A stretch of DNA of 30,382 nucleotides from an uncultured Oscillospiraceae bacterium (GTDB lineage: Bacteria > Bacillota > Clostridia > Oscillospirales > Ruminococcaceae). The translations under genes and the position numbers were made by a program. The stretch lies in assembly GCA_958448395.1 (NCBI GenBank), contig CAUDDP010000019.1:1-30382 (forward strand), in the 5' to 3' direction. Shown piece by piece: positions 8,936-17,537 of the stretch (its first letter is position 1; each line of letters starts with the position of its first letter). The notes beneath the pieces were generated by a model. It saw only the letters and a list, made by a program, of their open reading frames with translations, was not told the origin of the DNA and made no database searches.

Positions 8936-11398
8936 TTATTTGTGAATAAATCGCAGTGACCGCAGCGGAAATCCAAGCTGTCGGGTATCATTTGCGGTAA
9001 CCGTGGAAGCTGCCCAGAGATTACAATGCAGTGTAATTTGATTCTGCGTATTATTCAGCAACAGCGAGGAAACCGGCATGGTTAGTGTTCCCCCATTGTT
9101 CTTTTTATTGATTGTAATTTCTCCTGCTAATACATGGTTGATATAAACAGAAATCGTCATTTCTTCCATGCCAAGCTGTTGCAGCGGGATGGTACAGCCC
9201 ATTTCAAATTGCAGCAGATAATTATCTGGATGCAGCGTGCAGAAAACAGAGGCATCCTCTGCCACACTCCAGCAAAAATCACCTTCCAGTGCACCAAAGC
9301 CCACATATTCTGTTTCATAGCAGTCCACCGCCTGATAAGCCAGCCGGTTTGCTGTATACTGATATAAGCAGATGGGTTCATCATATTCTAAAAATGCCAG
9401 CGGCATGGGGAATAGTTTCCCATTATGGTTCAAATCGTCCTCACTGTGGTGTGCAGTATTGCGGTATACACAGCGATAAGCGTCACTGTATTGTAAGATA
9501 GAAGTATCATTTGTCAAGTAGTAAACCGTATCATATTGATCACTGAGCTGATCCACCTGTTCGACTGCATTTTCCAGTTCCGGATATACGGCAGCTCCGG
9601 TCATACTGCGAATTGGTAAATAAACTTGCGGCATGAGGTCGGTATCTATGACCACACAATTTGTTTTGTCTATTTTTTCTGTCAGTTCCATCAATACCGA
9701 CCATTGCATACGGGTGTCATCCTTTGCAGTTGCAAGGAATTTGTCAAACGGTGCAACGATCAGTACACCAGCTGTCAGCAGCGGAACGGTGACCTTCCAG
9801 TTGCATTTGTCCAGCACCATTGCCGCAAACAGTACTGCAATCGGTACAAATGGTGCAAGGTATCTTGCATAGTAGTAATAATATTCGATTTGGAATCGCA
9901 GAAAGGCAGCGTAAACCAGAATGCAGTATAGAAACATGGCGTACAGTACCATAGTTTCTGGTTTCTCCAGTACGGTTTTCATGCGGAACAGTACGATGAT
10001 ACAAGTCACTGGCAACAGGAAGAAGCCGGTCTGAATGGCATAGCCTGTCAGGGTCAGATACCGCAATTCGCCAACCATACCCTGTGAGAGGGCTTTGTAT
10101 AAAATATACGCTACAGGCAACAGCAAAAAGAGGCTGAAAATCACTTTTACCCAAGTACGCTGCTGTGCTGTTTTTAAAAATGCACCGGCATCAAATGTCT
10201 TTGCACGGTGGTGTAAAATCAGACAGTATATGCCACAAATGACAAATGCCGCAATGCTGACAGCCGTCACCACAAAGGTAATATGGAACACAGTAATGCC
10301 GCCAACAAATAAGGAACGGTAGTTGTTCATGGTGTAGAACGGCTGTACATGCCGCATGGCAAAATAGCTTGCCAGATAGACCCCAATGGTACTTAACATG
10401 AGAATTGCATACTGTGTTTTTCTTCGGAAGAGATACAATGCTCCGTAGAGTACCACAAACAGTGGTATCATTGTATAAATGGAGACGTGATAGCAGGCAA
10501 AGACGGCAATCGGCAGAATGGAAAGTCCATGACAGCGGTTTGGTGTGGTAATCAGCAGGACAAAAGAAAGCAGGATCACTGCCAAAAACAGTTCTGTCAG
10601 CGAGGATTTTGCCACCCAGATGACAATGGGCGAAACGGCACACAGAGTACAGGCAAGAAATTCGGTCAGCCGTTTCCACTGCATTTGCCGGCAGAGAAAC
10701 GAAACCAGAAAAATCATGCAGACCCAAATCACCGTTTCCAGCTGCATCATGTGAGAAACGCCGAATAATTTCCCAAACAGTGCCAGCATAGCGGGATAGG
10801 TGGGAATGCCGTGATAAATGCCGGAAACCGGACTAACTGTACGGTCATAAACGGTATCCGGATAGTTCTCCGGTGCCATATCATAGCCCACCAGATAGTG
10901 TTTGATCGCATCGGCAAATTCGGTTTGATCTGCACTGGAGAGCGTGTAGTATTCTGCAAAATCCTGCTGCCGGTCGGTTAAACCGTTCATCAGGTTTATG
11001 GCAACGACCTGATACACGCCCTGATCCTGTCCCATACCGAAAAGTTCGTTTTTCGTCAGAATAAGCGGCAATGCCAGAATGACCACCACAAGCGGAATCC
11101 AGACGGTGCGGATGCTTTCCTCCCAGTGCAGCAGCCGCAGCAGCGTGCCGTGTCGCTTCCGGAGTGCGATACAAGCCCCGATCAGCAGAATCGTCAGGAT
11201 GATGGCAGTGCCAAGTACTGCACGGAACAAGGTAAACTGATCGGCTGTGAATAACACCATGCTCCAGAGGATGTAGCAGAAAAAATAGAAGACTGTGCCG
11301 CAGACGAACGGCTTGAGAAACGAGCCCTTCCGGTCATATAGTCCGGTGCAGCCAATGGCAGCCAGAAATCCAATGCTGCTGCAAATTGTAATTCCCAT
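8936..11398 (-). CDS. Large GT-C-like membrane glycosyltransferase
   Basis: An 820-aa protein with many hydrophobic helices over about residues 1-560 and a soluble C-terminal part of about 250 residues. This resembles GT39/ArnT-like enzymes that transfer sugars from polyprenyl-phosphate donors on the outer face of the membrane. The first large loop contains ELFGMGQDQGVYQV, where an Asp typical of the GT-C catalytic site could lie. It starts 2 bases after the stop of the second GT4 gene, so translation is probably coupled. With two GT4 enzymes upstream it may finish or modify a surface glycan or glycolipid. The substrate cannot be predicted, and assignment to GT-C is by topology and the D motif only. 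Confidence 0.65.
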   Translation of the reverse strand: MGITICSSIGFLAAIGCTGLYDRKGSFLKPFVCGTVFYFFCYILWSMVLFTADQFTLFRAVLGTAIILTILLIGACIALRKRHGTLLRLLHWEESIRTVWIPLVVVILALPLILTKNELFGMGQDQGVYQVVAINLMNGLTDRQQDFAEYYTLSSADQTEFADAIKHYLVGYDMAPENYPDTVYDRTVSPVSGIYHGIPTYPAMLALFGKLFGVSHMMQLETVIWVCMIFLVSFLCRQMQWKRLTEFLACTLCAVSPIVIWVAKSSLTELFLAVILLSFVLLITTPNRCHGLSILPIAVFACYHVSIYTMIPLFVVLYGALYLFRRKTQYAILMLSTIGVYLASYFAMRHVQPFYTMNNYRSLFVGGITVFHITFVVTAVSIAAFVICGIYCLILHHRAKTFDAGAFLKTAQQRTWVKVIFSLFLLLPVAYILYKALSQGMVGELRYLTLTGYAIQTGFFLLPVTCIIVLFRMKTVLEKPETMVLYAMFLYCILVYAAFLRFQIEYYYYYARYLAPFVPIAVLFAAMVLDKCNWKVTVPLLTAGVLIVAPFDKFLATAKDDTRMQWSVLMELTEKIDKTNCVVIDTDLMPQVYLPIRSMTGAAVYPELENAVEQVDQLSDQYDTVYYLTNDTSILQYSDAYRCVYRNTAHHSEDDLNHNGKLFPMPLAFLEYDEPICLYQYTANRLAYQAVDCYETEYVGFGALEGDFCWSVAEDASVFCTLHPDNYLLQFEMGCTIPLQQLGMEEMTISVYINHVLAGEITINKKNNGGTLTMPVSSLLLNNTQNQITLHCNLWAASTVTANDTRQLGFPLRSLRFIHK

Positions 11399-11400
11399 AC

Positions 11401-12594
11401 TTATGCTGTCTGCCCTCCTATGACGTTTTCAATGATCACACGGAAACGTTCCAGAATCACATCCCAGTCGTAATGTTCGAGTACATATTGATAGGCATTC
11501 TCCTGCATTTCCTGATACGCATCCGGATGGGAGAAGAGATAGGTCAAAGCCCCCTCAAATTCAAAGAAATTTCGATAGTATAAACCGCCGTTGCTCTTTG
11601 TGCAGTGTCCACGCAGCACATCGCACTGTCCGTTGACCAGAACAGGTACACCAAGTGCCATTGCCTCTAAGACGGCAATGGAGAGACTTTCATATCGGGA
11701 TGGCAGCACCAGTGAAATTGCACCAGCCAGACCGCTGAATTTGTCCTCCTCTGACACAAAGCCAAGCGGAATAATGTCTGGATGCTTTGGAATATTGCAG
11801 ACTGCCTTCCCCATCAATACCAGCTTCAGCGTGCTGGGGTTGCGTTCCTTGAATTCCATAAAGTAGCGGAATAGAGTCGGACAGTCTTTCCCCTCATCAA
11901 TTCGCCCCACATAGATTAAATACGGGTCTCGAATGCGGAACTTTTGCCGGAATGCCGAAGCGGGCGGATAGTCTGGAATATCCACGCCGGTTCCCAGTAC
12001 ATCACAGGGAATCCCAGCGGTTTTAAACTGCCGCCGCACAAGCATCCGTTCTTCTTCTGTCAGGAAAATATATGCCTGTGGCAGCCGAAACAGCTTGTCA
12101 AAGGTTTTAAAATGCAGATAGGGTTCTTCATGTGCAGTGGGAATAAAAATTGCCTTGTCTGCGACTTCTGGCAGACCAGCTACAGTCAAATAGTATAAGT
12201 AGGTTACGAACAGGAAGGCATCATATTCATCCTTGTGCTGCCGGATAAAGGCAATACAGTCTGGACAATAGGGTCCCTGTTTTTCAAACCAGATTTTTTC
12301 TACGCCCAGACTGTAGTTGTTGTGTTCACATTCTGCGAGATAGGCAGCATTGTAGGCATCAAAGTCAATTGTCCGTTCCTGTGCAACGGAAAACCGGCGG
12401 ACGGTGACCCCATGGATATTTTCCACATCCCGTACATACCAGTTTTTCCATGTGGTATAATCTACGGCTTTTGTCGTCAGCACTTCGACTTCATAGTATT
12501 TTGCCAGCCGTTCTGCCATCAGGCGGGTATAATATTCCGAACCGCCATTCACCTCTAATCCATATCGTTGATTGACAAATGCAATTCGCTTCAC
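11401..12594 (-). CDS. GT4 family glycosyltransferase
   Basis: A 397-aa cytoplasmic glycosyltransferase of the GT-B fold, likely adding a sugar from a nucleotide donor to a membrane-linked acceptor. The N-terminal half has the acceptor domain with the NGGSEYYTRLMAERLA loop. The C-terminal half has LIYVGRIDEGKDCPTLFRYF and the ESLSIAVLE motif (the EX7E signature) followed by ALGVPVLV. It starts with GTG (12592-12594) overlapping the stop of the upstream GT4 in a GTGA, so the two are translationally coupled. It resembles its upstream neighbour in layout and loop wording, which suggests an old duplication. Confidence 0.88.
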   Translation of the reverse strand: MKRIAFVNQRYGLEVNGGSEYYTRLMAERLAKYYEVEVLTTKAVDYTTWKNWYVRDVENIHGVTVRRFSVAQERTIDFDAYNAAYLAECEHNNYSLGVEKIWFEKQGPYCPDCIAFIRQHKDEYDAFLFVTYLYYLTVAGLPEVADKAIFIPTAHEEPYLHFKTFDKLFRLPQAYIFLTEEERMLVRRQFKTAGIPCDVLGTGVDIPDYPPASAFRQKFRIRDPYLIYVGRIDEGKDCPTLFRYFMEFKERNPSTLKLVLMGKAVCNIPKHPDIIPLGFVSEEDKFSGLAGAISLVLPSRYESLSIAVLEAMALGVPVLVNGQCDVLRGHCTKSNGGLYYRNFFEFEGALTYLFSHPDAYQEMQENAYQYVLEHYDWDVILERFRVIIENVIGGQTA

Positions 12595-13790
12595 TGCATG
12601 TCCCCCTCTTCTATCAGTTTTTGGAAAAATGAAAGATATTTTCTTGTGACAACATTCCAGTCAAAATTTGCAAGGACGAATTGCCGTCCGTTTTGTCCAA
12701 GTTGGTCTGCCTCGTGCGGGTGCGTTTCCAACCAGTGGACACAGCCCTCAAACTCAAAGTAGCTGTTAAAGTACAGACCACCTTCCGCACGCTGTGCAAA
12801 ATCCTTTGTTACGGCACAACCGGAATGTACGAGTACCGGTCTGCCGCAGAGCCAGCTTTCCATGATAACAAGGGAAAAGCTTTCGTTTTTGGATGGCTGG
12901 CAAAGAAACAGAGCTGCCCGCAGGGCGTCATACTTATCCTGTTGGGAGACATAACCCAGATCATGAACAGAATCCTGTACAGATGCTGGTACCGCCAGCT
13001 TTCCACCGCCGATCAGCACCAGCTGTAACGGGTCATCGGGATTGCGTTTTTTGAACTCTGCAAAATATTGGAGCAGGGTATGCACATTTTTTCCGCTGTC
13101 TTTGCGTCCGGCATAGATCAGAAATGGTTCTGAGATGCCATACTTTTCTCGAAAGGTGTCCGCATTGCCGGTAATGGTGGTATCCATTCCGATGCCAGTG
13201 CAGATTTGTTCTACTTCCTGTAGGTCATATAAGCGGTTGGCAAGCTGCATTTCGGGAACGGAGTTGAAAATCATGCCACGCAGATTGATATAGGTTTGGC
13301 GGAACAGACGCATATGGGCATAGGCTTCCTCATGAAAACAGGGAATCATGACCGCTTTTTCGGGGCACGCCAGCACACCGTGAAAGGTAGTGCCAAACAT
13401 ATACGGAATAAAGATAAATAGATCGTAATCGCTATTATGCGTCTCAATGTATTCGTATAGTAGTGGGCTGTTGATCATTTCCTGTAGAAATAGGACTTCT
13501 TCTTTGGTGGTAATGAGTTTGCCCTGCATGAGTTTGGCATTGATGCGGTCGAAGGCAGCTGTGTCTCGCTTCCGAACGGGGAATCGACGGGTTGGGACAT
13601 CATAGACCATAGCTGTGCCGGCAGCATAATAGTTCTCGTTCCAGTCGGCGGTAAAATCCCGTACACAGGTGGTGAGAATTTCCACATCAGCACCAGCCTT
13701 CTGAAGGTGTCCGGCGACTTCTCGGAGTTCCATTTCTGCACCACCGGGAATGCCCTCACCATACCAAGGAATGACAAATGCGAGTTTCAT
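12591..13790 (-). CDS. GT4 family glycosyltransferase
   Basis: A 399-aa GT-B fold glycosyltransferase. The N-terminus is MKLAFVIPWYGEGIPGGAEMELREVA, with the glycine-rich GGAE loop. The donor domain carries LIYAGRKDSGKNVHTLLQYF and the EX7E motif NESFSLVIME, followed by GRPVLVHSG. I start it at the ATG at 13790, where AAAGGAG sits 8 bases upstream; an in-frame TTG at 13808 overlaps that site and is unlikely. It is the first glycosyltransferase after prmC (63-bp gap), so it may share prmC's transcript or have a weak AT-rich promoter in the gap. Sugar and acceptor are unknown. Confidence 0.88.
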   Translation of the reverse strand: MKLAFVIPWYGEGIPGGAEMELREVAGHLQKAGADVEILTTCVRDFTADWNENYYAAGTAMVYDVPTRRFPVRKRDTAAFDRINAKLMQGKLITTKEEVLFLQEMINSPLLYEYIETHNSDYDLFIFIPYMFGTTFHGVLACPEKAVMIPCFHEEAYAHMRLFRQTYINLRGMIFNSVPEMQLANRLYDLQEVEQICTGIGMDTTITGNADTFREKYGISEPFLIYAGRKDSGKNVHTLLQYFAEFKKRNPDDPLQLVLIGGGKLAVPASVQDSVHDLGYVSQQDKYDALRAALFLCQPSKNESFSLVIMESWLCGRPVLVHSGCAVTKDFAQRAEGGLYFNSYFEFEGCVHWLETHPHEADQLGQNGRQFVLANFDWNVVTRKYLSFFQKLIEEGDMQ

Positions 13791-13853
13791 GTGCGATGCT
13801 CCTTTCAATTTAAAATATAAGATAGCATGTATTTGATTGCATCAATAAAAGTG

Positions 13854-14711
13854 TTAATATACGATAGGATGCAGCCTGCCAGCTACCATTCGGACAATTC
13901 CGCCAGCATCGGTATGCTGCACCACTTCTGAAAAACCATTCTGCCGCAGAATTTCTGCCACATCCTGCTCCTGTCCCATTCCGATTTCATACACAAGCCA
14001 GCCATCTGCTGTCAGTGCCGTCTTCCAGTATGCGGTCACCTGTCGATAAAAATCCAGACCATCTGTTCCCCCATACAATGCGGTTTCCGGTTCGTATGCG
14101 ACTTCCGGCTGGAGTACCTGCATATCCGTTTCTGTTAGATAGGGTGGATTGCAGGTAATCATATCATAACCCGAAAAGTTCTTTGCAAACGCAGCTTCTA
14201 ACACATCCCCCTGTACAGGCTGTATTTTTCTTGCATGTTGCTGTAGGTTCTGTTTCAGATAACAAAAGGCAGCGGTTTCCCGTTCCACTGCTGTCCCTGT
14301 TACCTGTGGCAAATGGGCAGCAATCGCAGCCGGAATACAGCCGCTGCCACTGCATAAGTCTAATAGCTTTGTCTGCCCGGTTCCCTGCCGACAGGCAAGC
14401 ACAAAATCCACCAACGTTTCTGTATCGGCACGGGGAATTAACACACCCTCTCCAACTTGCAGCGGCAACCCATAGAATTCCCATGTGCCAAGCAGATATT
14501 GCAGTGGATAATGTGTGGTTCGCTTTTCACAGAGTGTTTTTGCATGTTGTATTGTTTCTGCCGGTACTGGCAAATCGCCATCCATCAGCAGCTGTGGCAG
14601 TGGTTTCCCCAGTAAATATTCCAGCAGGAATCCTGCTTCTGTTGCTGCATCCTCCAGATTGGCATCTGTTAGACGCTGGCGTATCGTTTGATAAAGTTGG
14701 CGGCGTGTCAT
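13854..14711 (-). CDS. prmC: PrmC, release factor glutamine N5-methyltransferase
   Basis: Methylates the glutamine of the GGQ motif in peptide-chain release factors, using S-adenosylmethionine. The 285-aa protein has the small helical N-terminal domain (about 1-80), then the methyltransferase fold with GEGVLIPRADTETLVD (about 88-102), the SAM loop LDLCSGSGCIPAA (117-129) and the diagnostic catalytic NPPY (188-191). I chose the ATG at 14711, 2 bases after the DUF1385 stop, giving a normal length; the longer open frame would run back into that gene. DUF1385 next to prmC is a familiar arrangement in Firmicutes, usually near prfA and rpmE. Confidence 0.93.
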   Translation of the reverse strand: MTRRQLYQTIRQRLTDANLEDAATEAGFLLEYLLGKPLPQLLMDGDLPVPAETIQHAKTLCEKRTTHYPLQYLLGTWEFYGLPLQVGEGVLIPRADTETLVDFVLACRQGTGQTKLLDLCSGSGCIPAAIAAHLPQVTGTAVERETAAFCYLKQNLQQHARKIQPVQGDVLEAAFAKNFSGYDMITCNPPYLTETDMQVLQPEVAYEPETALYGGTDGLDFYRQVTAYWKTALTADGWLVYEIGMGQEQDVAEILRQNGFSEVVQHTDAGGIVRMVAGRLHPIVY

Positions 14712-14713
14712 CG

Positions 14714-15697
14714 TTACCACTCGTCTTCCTCCAGATTTTCCGGAATACAGGGCTTTAATGCGGCAATCGCACACTCGATTTGACTGGCGTCTGGTTCTCT
14801 GGTGGTAATTCGCTGGATTTGCAGACCCGGAAAAGAAAGGGCACGGGTAATCCAGCTGTCACTTCTTCCGGCAATGCGGATAAATTCGTAGGAAATGCCG
14901 ACCACAAACGGCAGCAGCAGAATGCTCACAATGACACGCTGCCAGACAACGGTTAGCGGCACCAGACACATTACCAGAATGCTGACAATGAGGGTGATAA
15001 AAATAAAGCTTGTGCCACACCTTGGGTGGAAACGGCAGTGCTTTTTGACGTTCTCCACGGTCAATGGATCCCCTGCTTCAAAGCAGGCAATGGTTTTATG
15101 TTCTGCTCCGTGGTATTCATAAGTACGTCGAATATCCTTCATACAGCCGGTAAATGCCATATAGCCGAGAAAAATTGCAATCTTAATGATTCCCTCCAGC
15201 AGAGAACGAATAAAACGGCTGTCATCTGGAATGGCTGTATGGTCAATGAGCAGACCAATGAGGAATTTTGGCAGGAAAACAAATGCAAAAATAGCAAATG
15301 CCACACCAATTACCATGGCAATCGACATGATGATGCCGAACAGCTTTTCTCCCAGCTTGTCATTCAGCCATTGTTCCAGTTTGCTCATTTCTTCGGTTTC
15401 ATTAGCTTCTTCCTCGTCCTCCGGCATTTGCTTTTCTGCCGATTTCATCAGGCAGCGGTAGCCGTCCCGCATGGAAAAGACAAAGTTAAAGCTGCCTCGT
15501 ACCAGCGGACATTTTCGATACCATGGCATATCTTTGCCATTGTGTTCCTCCCAGGTTTCCACGTCAATCGTGCCGTCTGGCAGACGACATGCCATCGCAC
15601 CCGTGTGAACTCCCTTCATCATTACGCCTTCAATAAGGGCTTGTCCGCCGATTTTGGAGCGGTGTTTTGCCTGTTCTGATTTTGTTGATTGCTTCAT
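14714..15697 (-). CDS. DUF1385 (YqhQ-like) membrane protein
   Basis: A 327-aa protein with the family's opening signature IGGQALIEGVMMKG (about 16-29) and several membrane helices at about 115-155, 160-185 and 215-262. A conserved central block contains EYHGAEHKTIACFEAGDPLTVENVKKHCRFHPRCGTSF, whose His/Cys/Glu residues suggest metal or ligand binding. A highly acidic stretch (EDEEEANETEE, about 93-103) lies before the membrane part. Its biochemical role is not established. The ATG has an AGAAAGGA site, and this is the first gene of the run through prmC and the glycosyltransferases. Confidence 0.9.
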   Translation of the reverse strand: MKQSTKSEQAKHRSKIGGQALIEGVMMKGVHTGAMACRLPDGTIDVETWEEHNGKDMPWYRKCPLVRGSFNFVFSMRDGYRCLMKSAEKQMPEDEEEANETEEMSKLEQWLNDKLGEKLFGIIMSIAMVIGVAFAIFAFVFLPKFLIGLLIDHTAIPDDSRFIRSLLEGIIKIAIFLGYMAFTGCMKDIRRTYEYHGAEHKTIACFEAGDPLTVENVKKHCRFHPRCGTSFIFITLIVSILVMCLVPLTVVWQRVIVSILLLPFVVGISYEFIRIAGRSDSWITRALSFPGLQIQRITTREPDASQIECAIAALKPCIPENLEEDEW

Positions 15698-15785
15698 AAT
15701 ATTCCTTTCTAAGGTACTTGTTTCCTTATGGAATTGGTCGGTATGTATATATACTTGTTGCTGCTCAGATGGCGGCTGTTGCAGA

Positions 15786-16229
15786 TTAAGCAGAATCCCG
15801 CACAGTACTCCACTTTTGCAGCGTTTTTAAAAGCTGTTCTGCATTTTGCTGTTGTTCTTTTAAGTCCATCCCGTATACTTTTGGACTGATTTTACATGCA
15901 AGCTTGCAGGTTTCTCCCTGTGCACGAAACTGCATTTTGACAGAATACATATTTAATATTGTTTTGCTGACCTTCAGGGAATCCAGAGCTTGCAGCGGCA
16001 GTGCCCCTTGAAACAGCGGCATTGTGAGAACATTGTATTGTGCAATCAGCAGACGATTTTGATTCGTGACTGCCAGAAAGCCATAGCGGTTGTCCAGTGC
16101 AGAAGTGGAAAGTACGCTGCCCCGTCCGAATCCGGCATAAACCGCACCGAAATATCCTTCTCCCGGCAGCAGTAAGGACTGCAATGCGGTTTCCATCAAT
16201 TTTTTATCCAGTTTTCTCATATGATTCAC
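15786..16229 (-). CDS. Small protein of unknown function, possible PH-like fold
   Basis: A protein of about 147 aa that I cannot name with confidence. It has a helical start (KLDKKLMETALQSLLLPGE) and then strands that read like a bacterial PH domain (FLAVTNQNRLLIAQYN, LPLQALDSLKVSKTILNMYSVKMQF, ETCKLACKI). It ends in a helix (KEQQQNAEQLLKTLQKW). There is no signal or membrane segment. The start is either GTG at 16229, overlapping the upstream stop as GTGA, or ATG at 16220; both keep the fold. It is coupled to the TIGR04076 gene. Confidence 0.6.
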   Translation of the reverse strand: MNHMRKLDKKLMETALQSLLLPGEGYFGAVYAGFGRGSVLSTSALDNRYGFLAVTNQNRLLIAQYNVLTMPLFQGALPLQALDSLKVSKTILNMYSVKMQFRAQGETCKLACKISPKVYGMDLKEQQQNAEQLLKTLQKWSTVRDSA

Positions 16230-16537
16230 ACATCCTCTTCTAATGCTTCAATCAAAAAGCTCACCGGACGAAATCCGTCATTACAGGAAATCATAGCGGA
16301 TTTTTTATTTTTCATCCAGCCGTTATAGAGGTTTTCCCCGCCGTGTGCCAGTGTCATCACAAACGGCGACATGCTTTCCCACGCACTGTCACACATGCCG
16401 TCTGGCTTCTGCCAGCCATTTGCAATGAAAACCTGTCCTACCTGCATATCACAGGTATGTTCGATGGGATTTTCATATTGTTCAATCAAATCAGTATAGT
16501 TTGCCATTTTCATAACGGTGATTCTGCATTGTTTCAA
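16226..16537 (-). CDS. TIGR04076 family protein
   Basis: A 103-aa protein matching the TIGR04076 family of unknown function. It has the N-terminal CRITVMK strand, GQVFIANGWQKPDGMCDSAWESM, the LAHGG motif, and the closing GWMKNKKSAMISCNDGFRPVSF. The conserved cysteines (in CRITV, GMCDSAW, ISCNDG) suggest redox or metal binding, but nothing is proven. The start is unusual: GGAGG lies 8 bases before a TTG at 16535-16537, giving MKQCRITVMK, which fits the family's usual start. The upstream in-frame GTG and ATG overlap or precede that site and are less likely. The next gene overlaps its stop. Confidence 0.8.
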   Translation of the reverse strand: MKQCRITVMKMANYTDLIEQYENPIEHTCDMQVGQVFIANGWQKPDGMCDSAWESMSPFVMTLAHGGENLYNGWMKNKKSAMISCNDGFRPVSFLIEALEEDV

Positions 16538-16565
16538 TGGTGACGCCTCCATATACACAATATAT

Positions 16566-16944
16566 GCAAATTCATTTTCAAATTATGGAGTAGATTGCTC
16601 CGCCGAACGGCGACTATGGTCAAGCTGATGCAGCTTGGCGGAGGGTTATTCCCCACAGTGTGGGGAAATGTCCCGAAGGGACAAAAGGGAAGGGCATCCT
16701 CTGAACTGGGGACAAGCTGTCCCCTGCAAAGCAAAGGAGATAGACAAGGTAGCAGAACGAGGAACAAGCTACCGCTGTCCGCCCTCTAAAATAACAAAAT
16801 GATACCAGAATACAGAAATTTAGAGTGATTTGGCTGCAAATTTGGACACAGCAACAGGGCGGACAGCGGACACAGGCAGACAGCGAAGCGATTCTGCCGA
16901 CGGCGGTGAGACCGGTATCCGTGAGAGAAAATACAAAAATGAAC
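16566..16944 (+). repeat. Palindromic intergenic repeat, copy 4 (full-length A/C type)
   Basis: A complete copy of about 379 bp filling most of the gap between the TIGR04076 and YbaK genes. The left end is AAATTCATTTTCAAATTATGG and the right end AAAATACAAAAATGAAC; each resembles the reverse complement of the other over about 12 bp. Between them are successive hairpins: CGCCG/CGGCG, AAGCTG/CAGCTT, CCCCACA/TGTGGGG, GTCCC/GGGAC, GGGGACA/TGTCCCC, a 13-bp stem (CCGCTGTCCGCCC with GGGCGGACAGCGG) enclosing CTCTAAA/TTTAGAG, and GGCAGA/TCTGCC. It has no credible coding frame and no transposase. Confidence 0.85.
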
Positions 16945-16979
16945 TATATATATTGTTTTCCCAATGAGGATTTCCTGCT

Positions 16980-17480
16980 TTATAATTCTGAGAGTGAGTT
17001 TGTTTCCGTATGCTGCCAACCTTTGCAAACATCGACCCATTCCTTATAATTGGAAAACCGTTCTAATTCTGGAATGGACAGCGAAATGGCACTGTTTCCA
17101 CTTCCTGCTGCAGGAAATACCGTCTCAAATCGTTTTAAGGAATCATCCAAGTAAATAACAACATTTTCTGGAACAGCGAACGGGCAGACACCGCCTACTT
17201 TATGACCCGTCCGCAACTCTACTTCATCATATGGCAGCATTTTTGCTTTGGTATGAAATTTTGCTTTGAATTTTGCGTTGTCTATTTTGGTGTCCCCTGC
17301 TGCAACAATTAAAATTACGTTGTTATCCACTGCAAAGGAAAGTGTTTTCGCAATTTGACAAGGTGCACAATGTAATGCTGCCGCTGCCTGTTCGACTGTT
17401 TCACTGGAAACAGGAAATTCCTGTATGCGGTCTTCCATTTCGTATGCTTGAAAATAAGCTTTTACCGCTGCAATAGACAT
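16980..17480 (-). CDS. YbaK/EbsC family aminoacyl-tRNA deacylase
   Basis: A 166-aa single-domain protein of the YbaK/ProX group, which hydrolyses mischarged aminoacyl-tRNAs (for instance Cys-tRNA(Pro) or Ala-tRNA(Pro)) in trans. Residues seen: the catalytic-type lysine in QIAKTLSF (K45), VAAGDTKIDNAKFK, and the glycine loop HKVGGVCPFAVPENV, followed by YLDDSLKRFETVFPAAGSGNSAI. These are the conserved family blocks in order and at the usual length. The ATG at 17480 has an AAGAGGG site. The family does not fix the tRNA substrate. It stands alone between copy 4 of the repeat and the kinase gene. Confidence 0.9.
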   Translation of the reverse strand: MSIAAVKAYFQAYEMEDRIQEFPVSSETVEQAAAALHCAPCQIAKTLSFAVDNNVILIVAAGDTKIDNAKFKAKFHTKAKMLPYDEVELRTGHKVGGVCPFAVPENVVIYLDDSLKRFETVFPAAGSGNSAISLSIPELERFSNYKEWVDVCKGWQHTETNSLSEL

Positions 17481-17537
17481 AGTTCAGCCCTCTTTCTAAA
17501 TAAAAATAGACGAAAAATAATATCAGCTAAAAGCAGA

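Noticed and set aside
13791..13852. Promoter between prmC and the first GT4 gene
   Set aside because: The AT-rich gap has a TTGAT-like box but no -10 at proper spacing, so no promoter is called.
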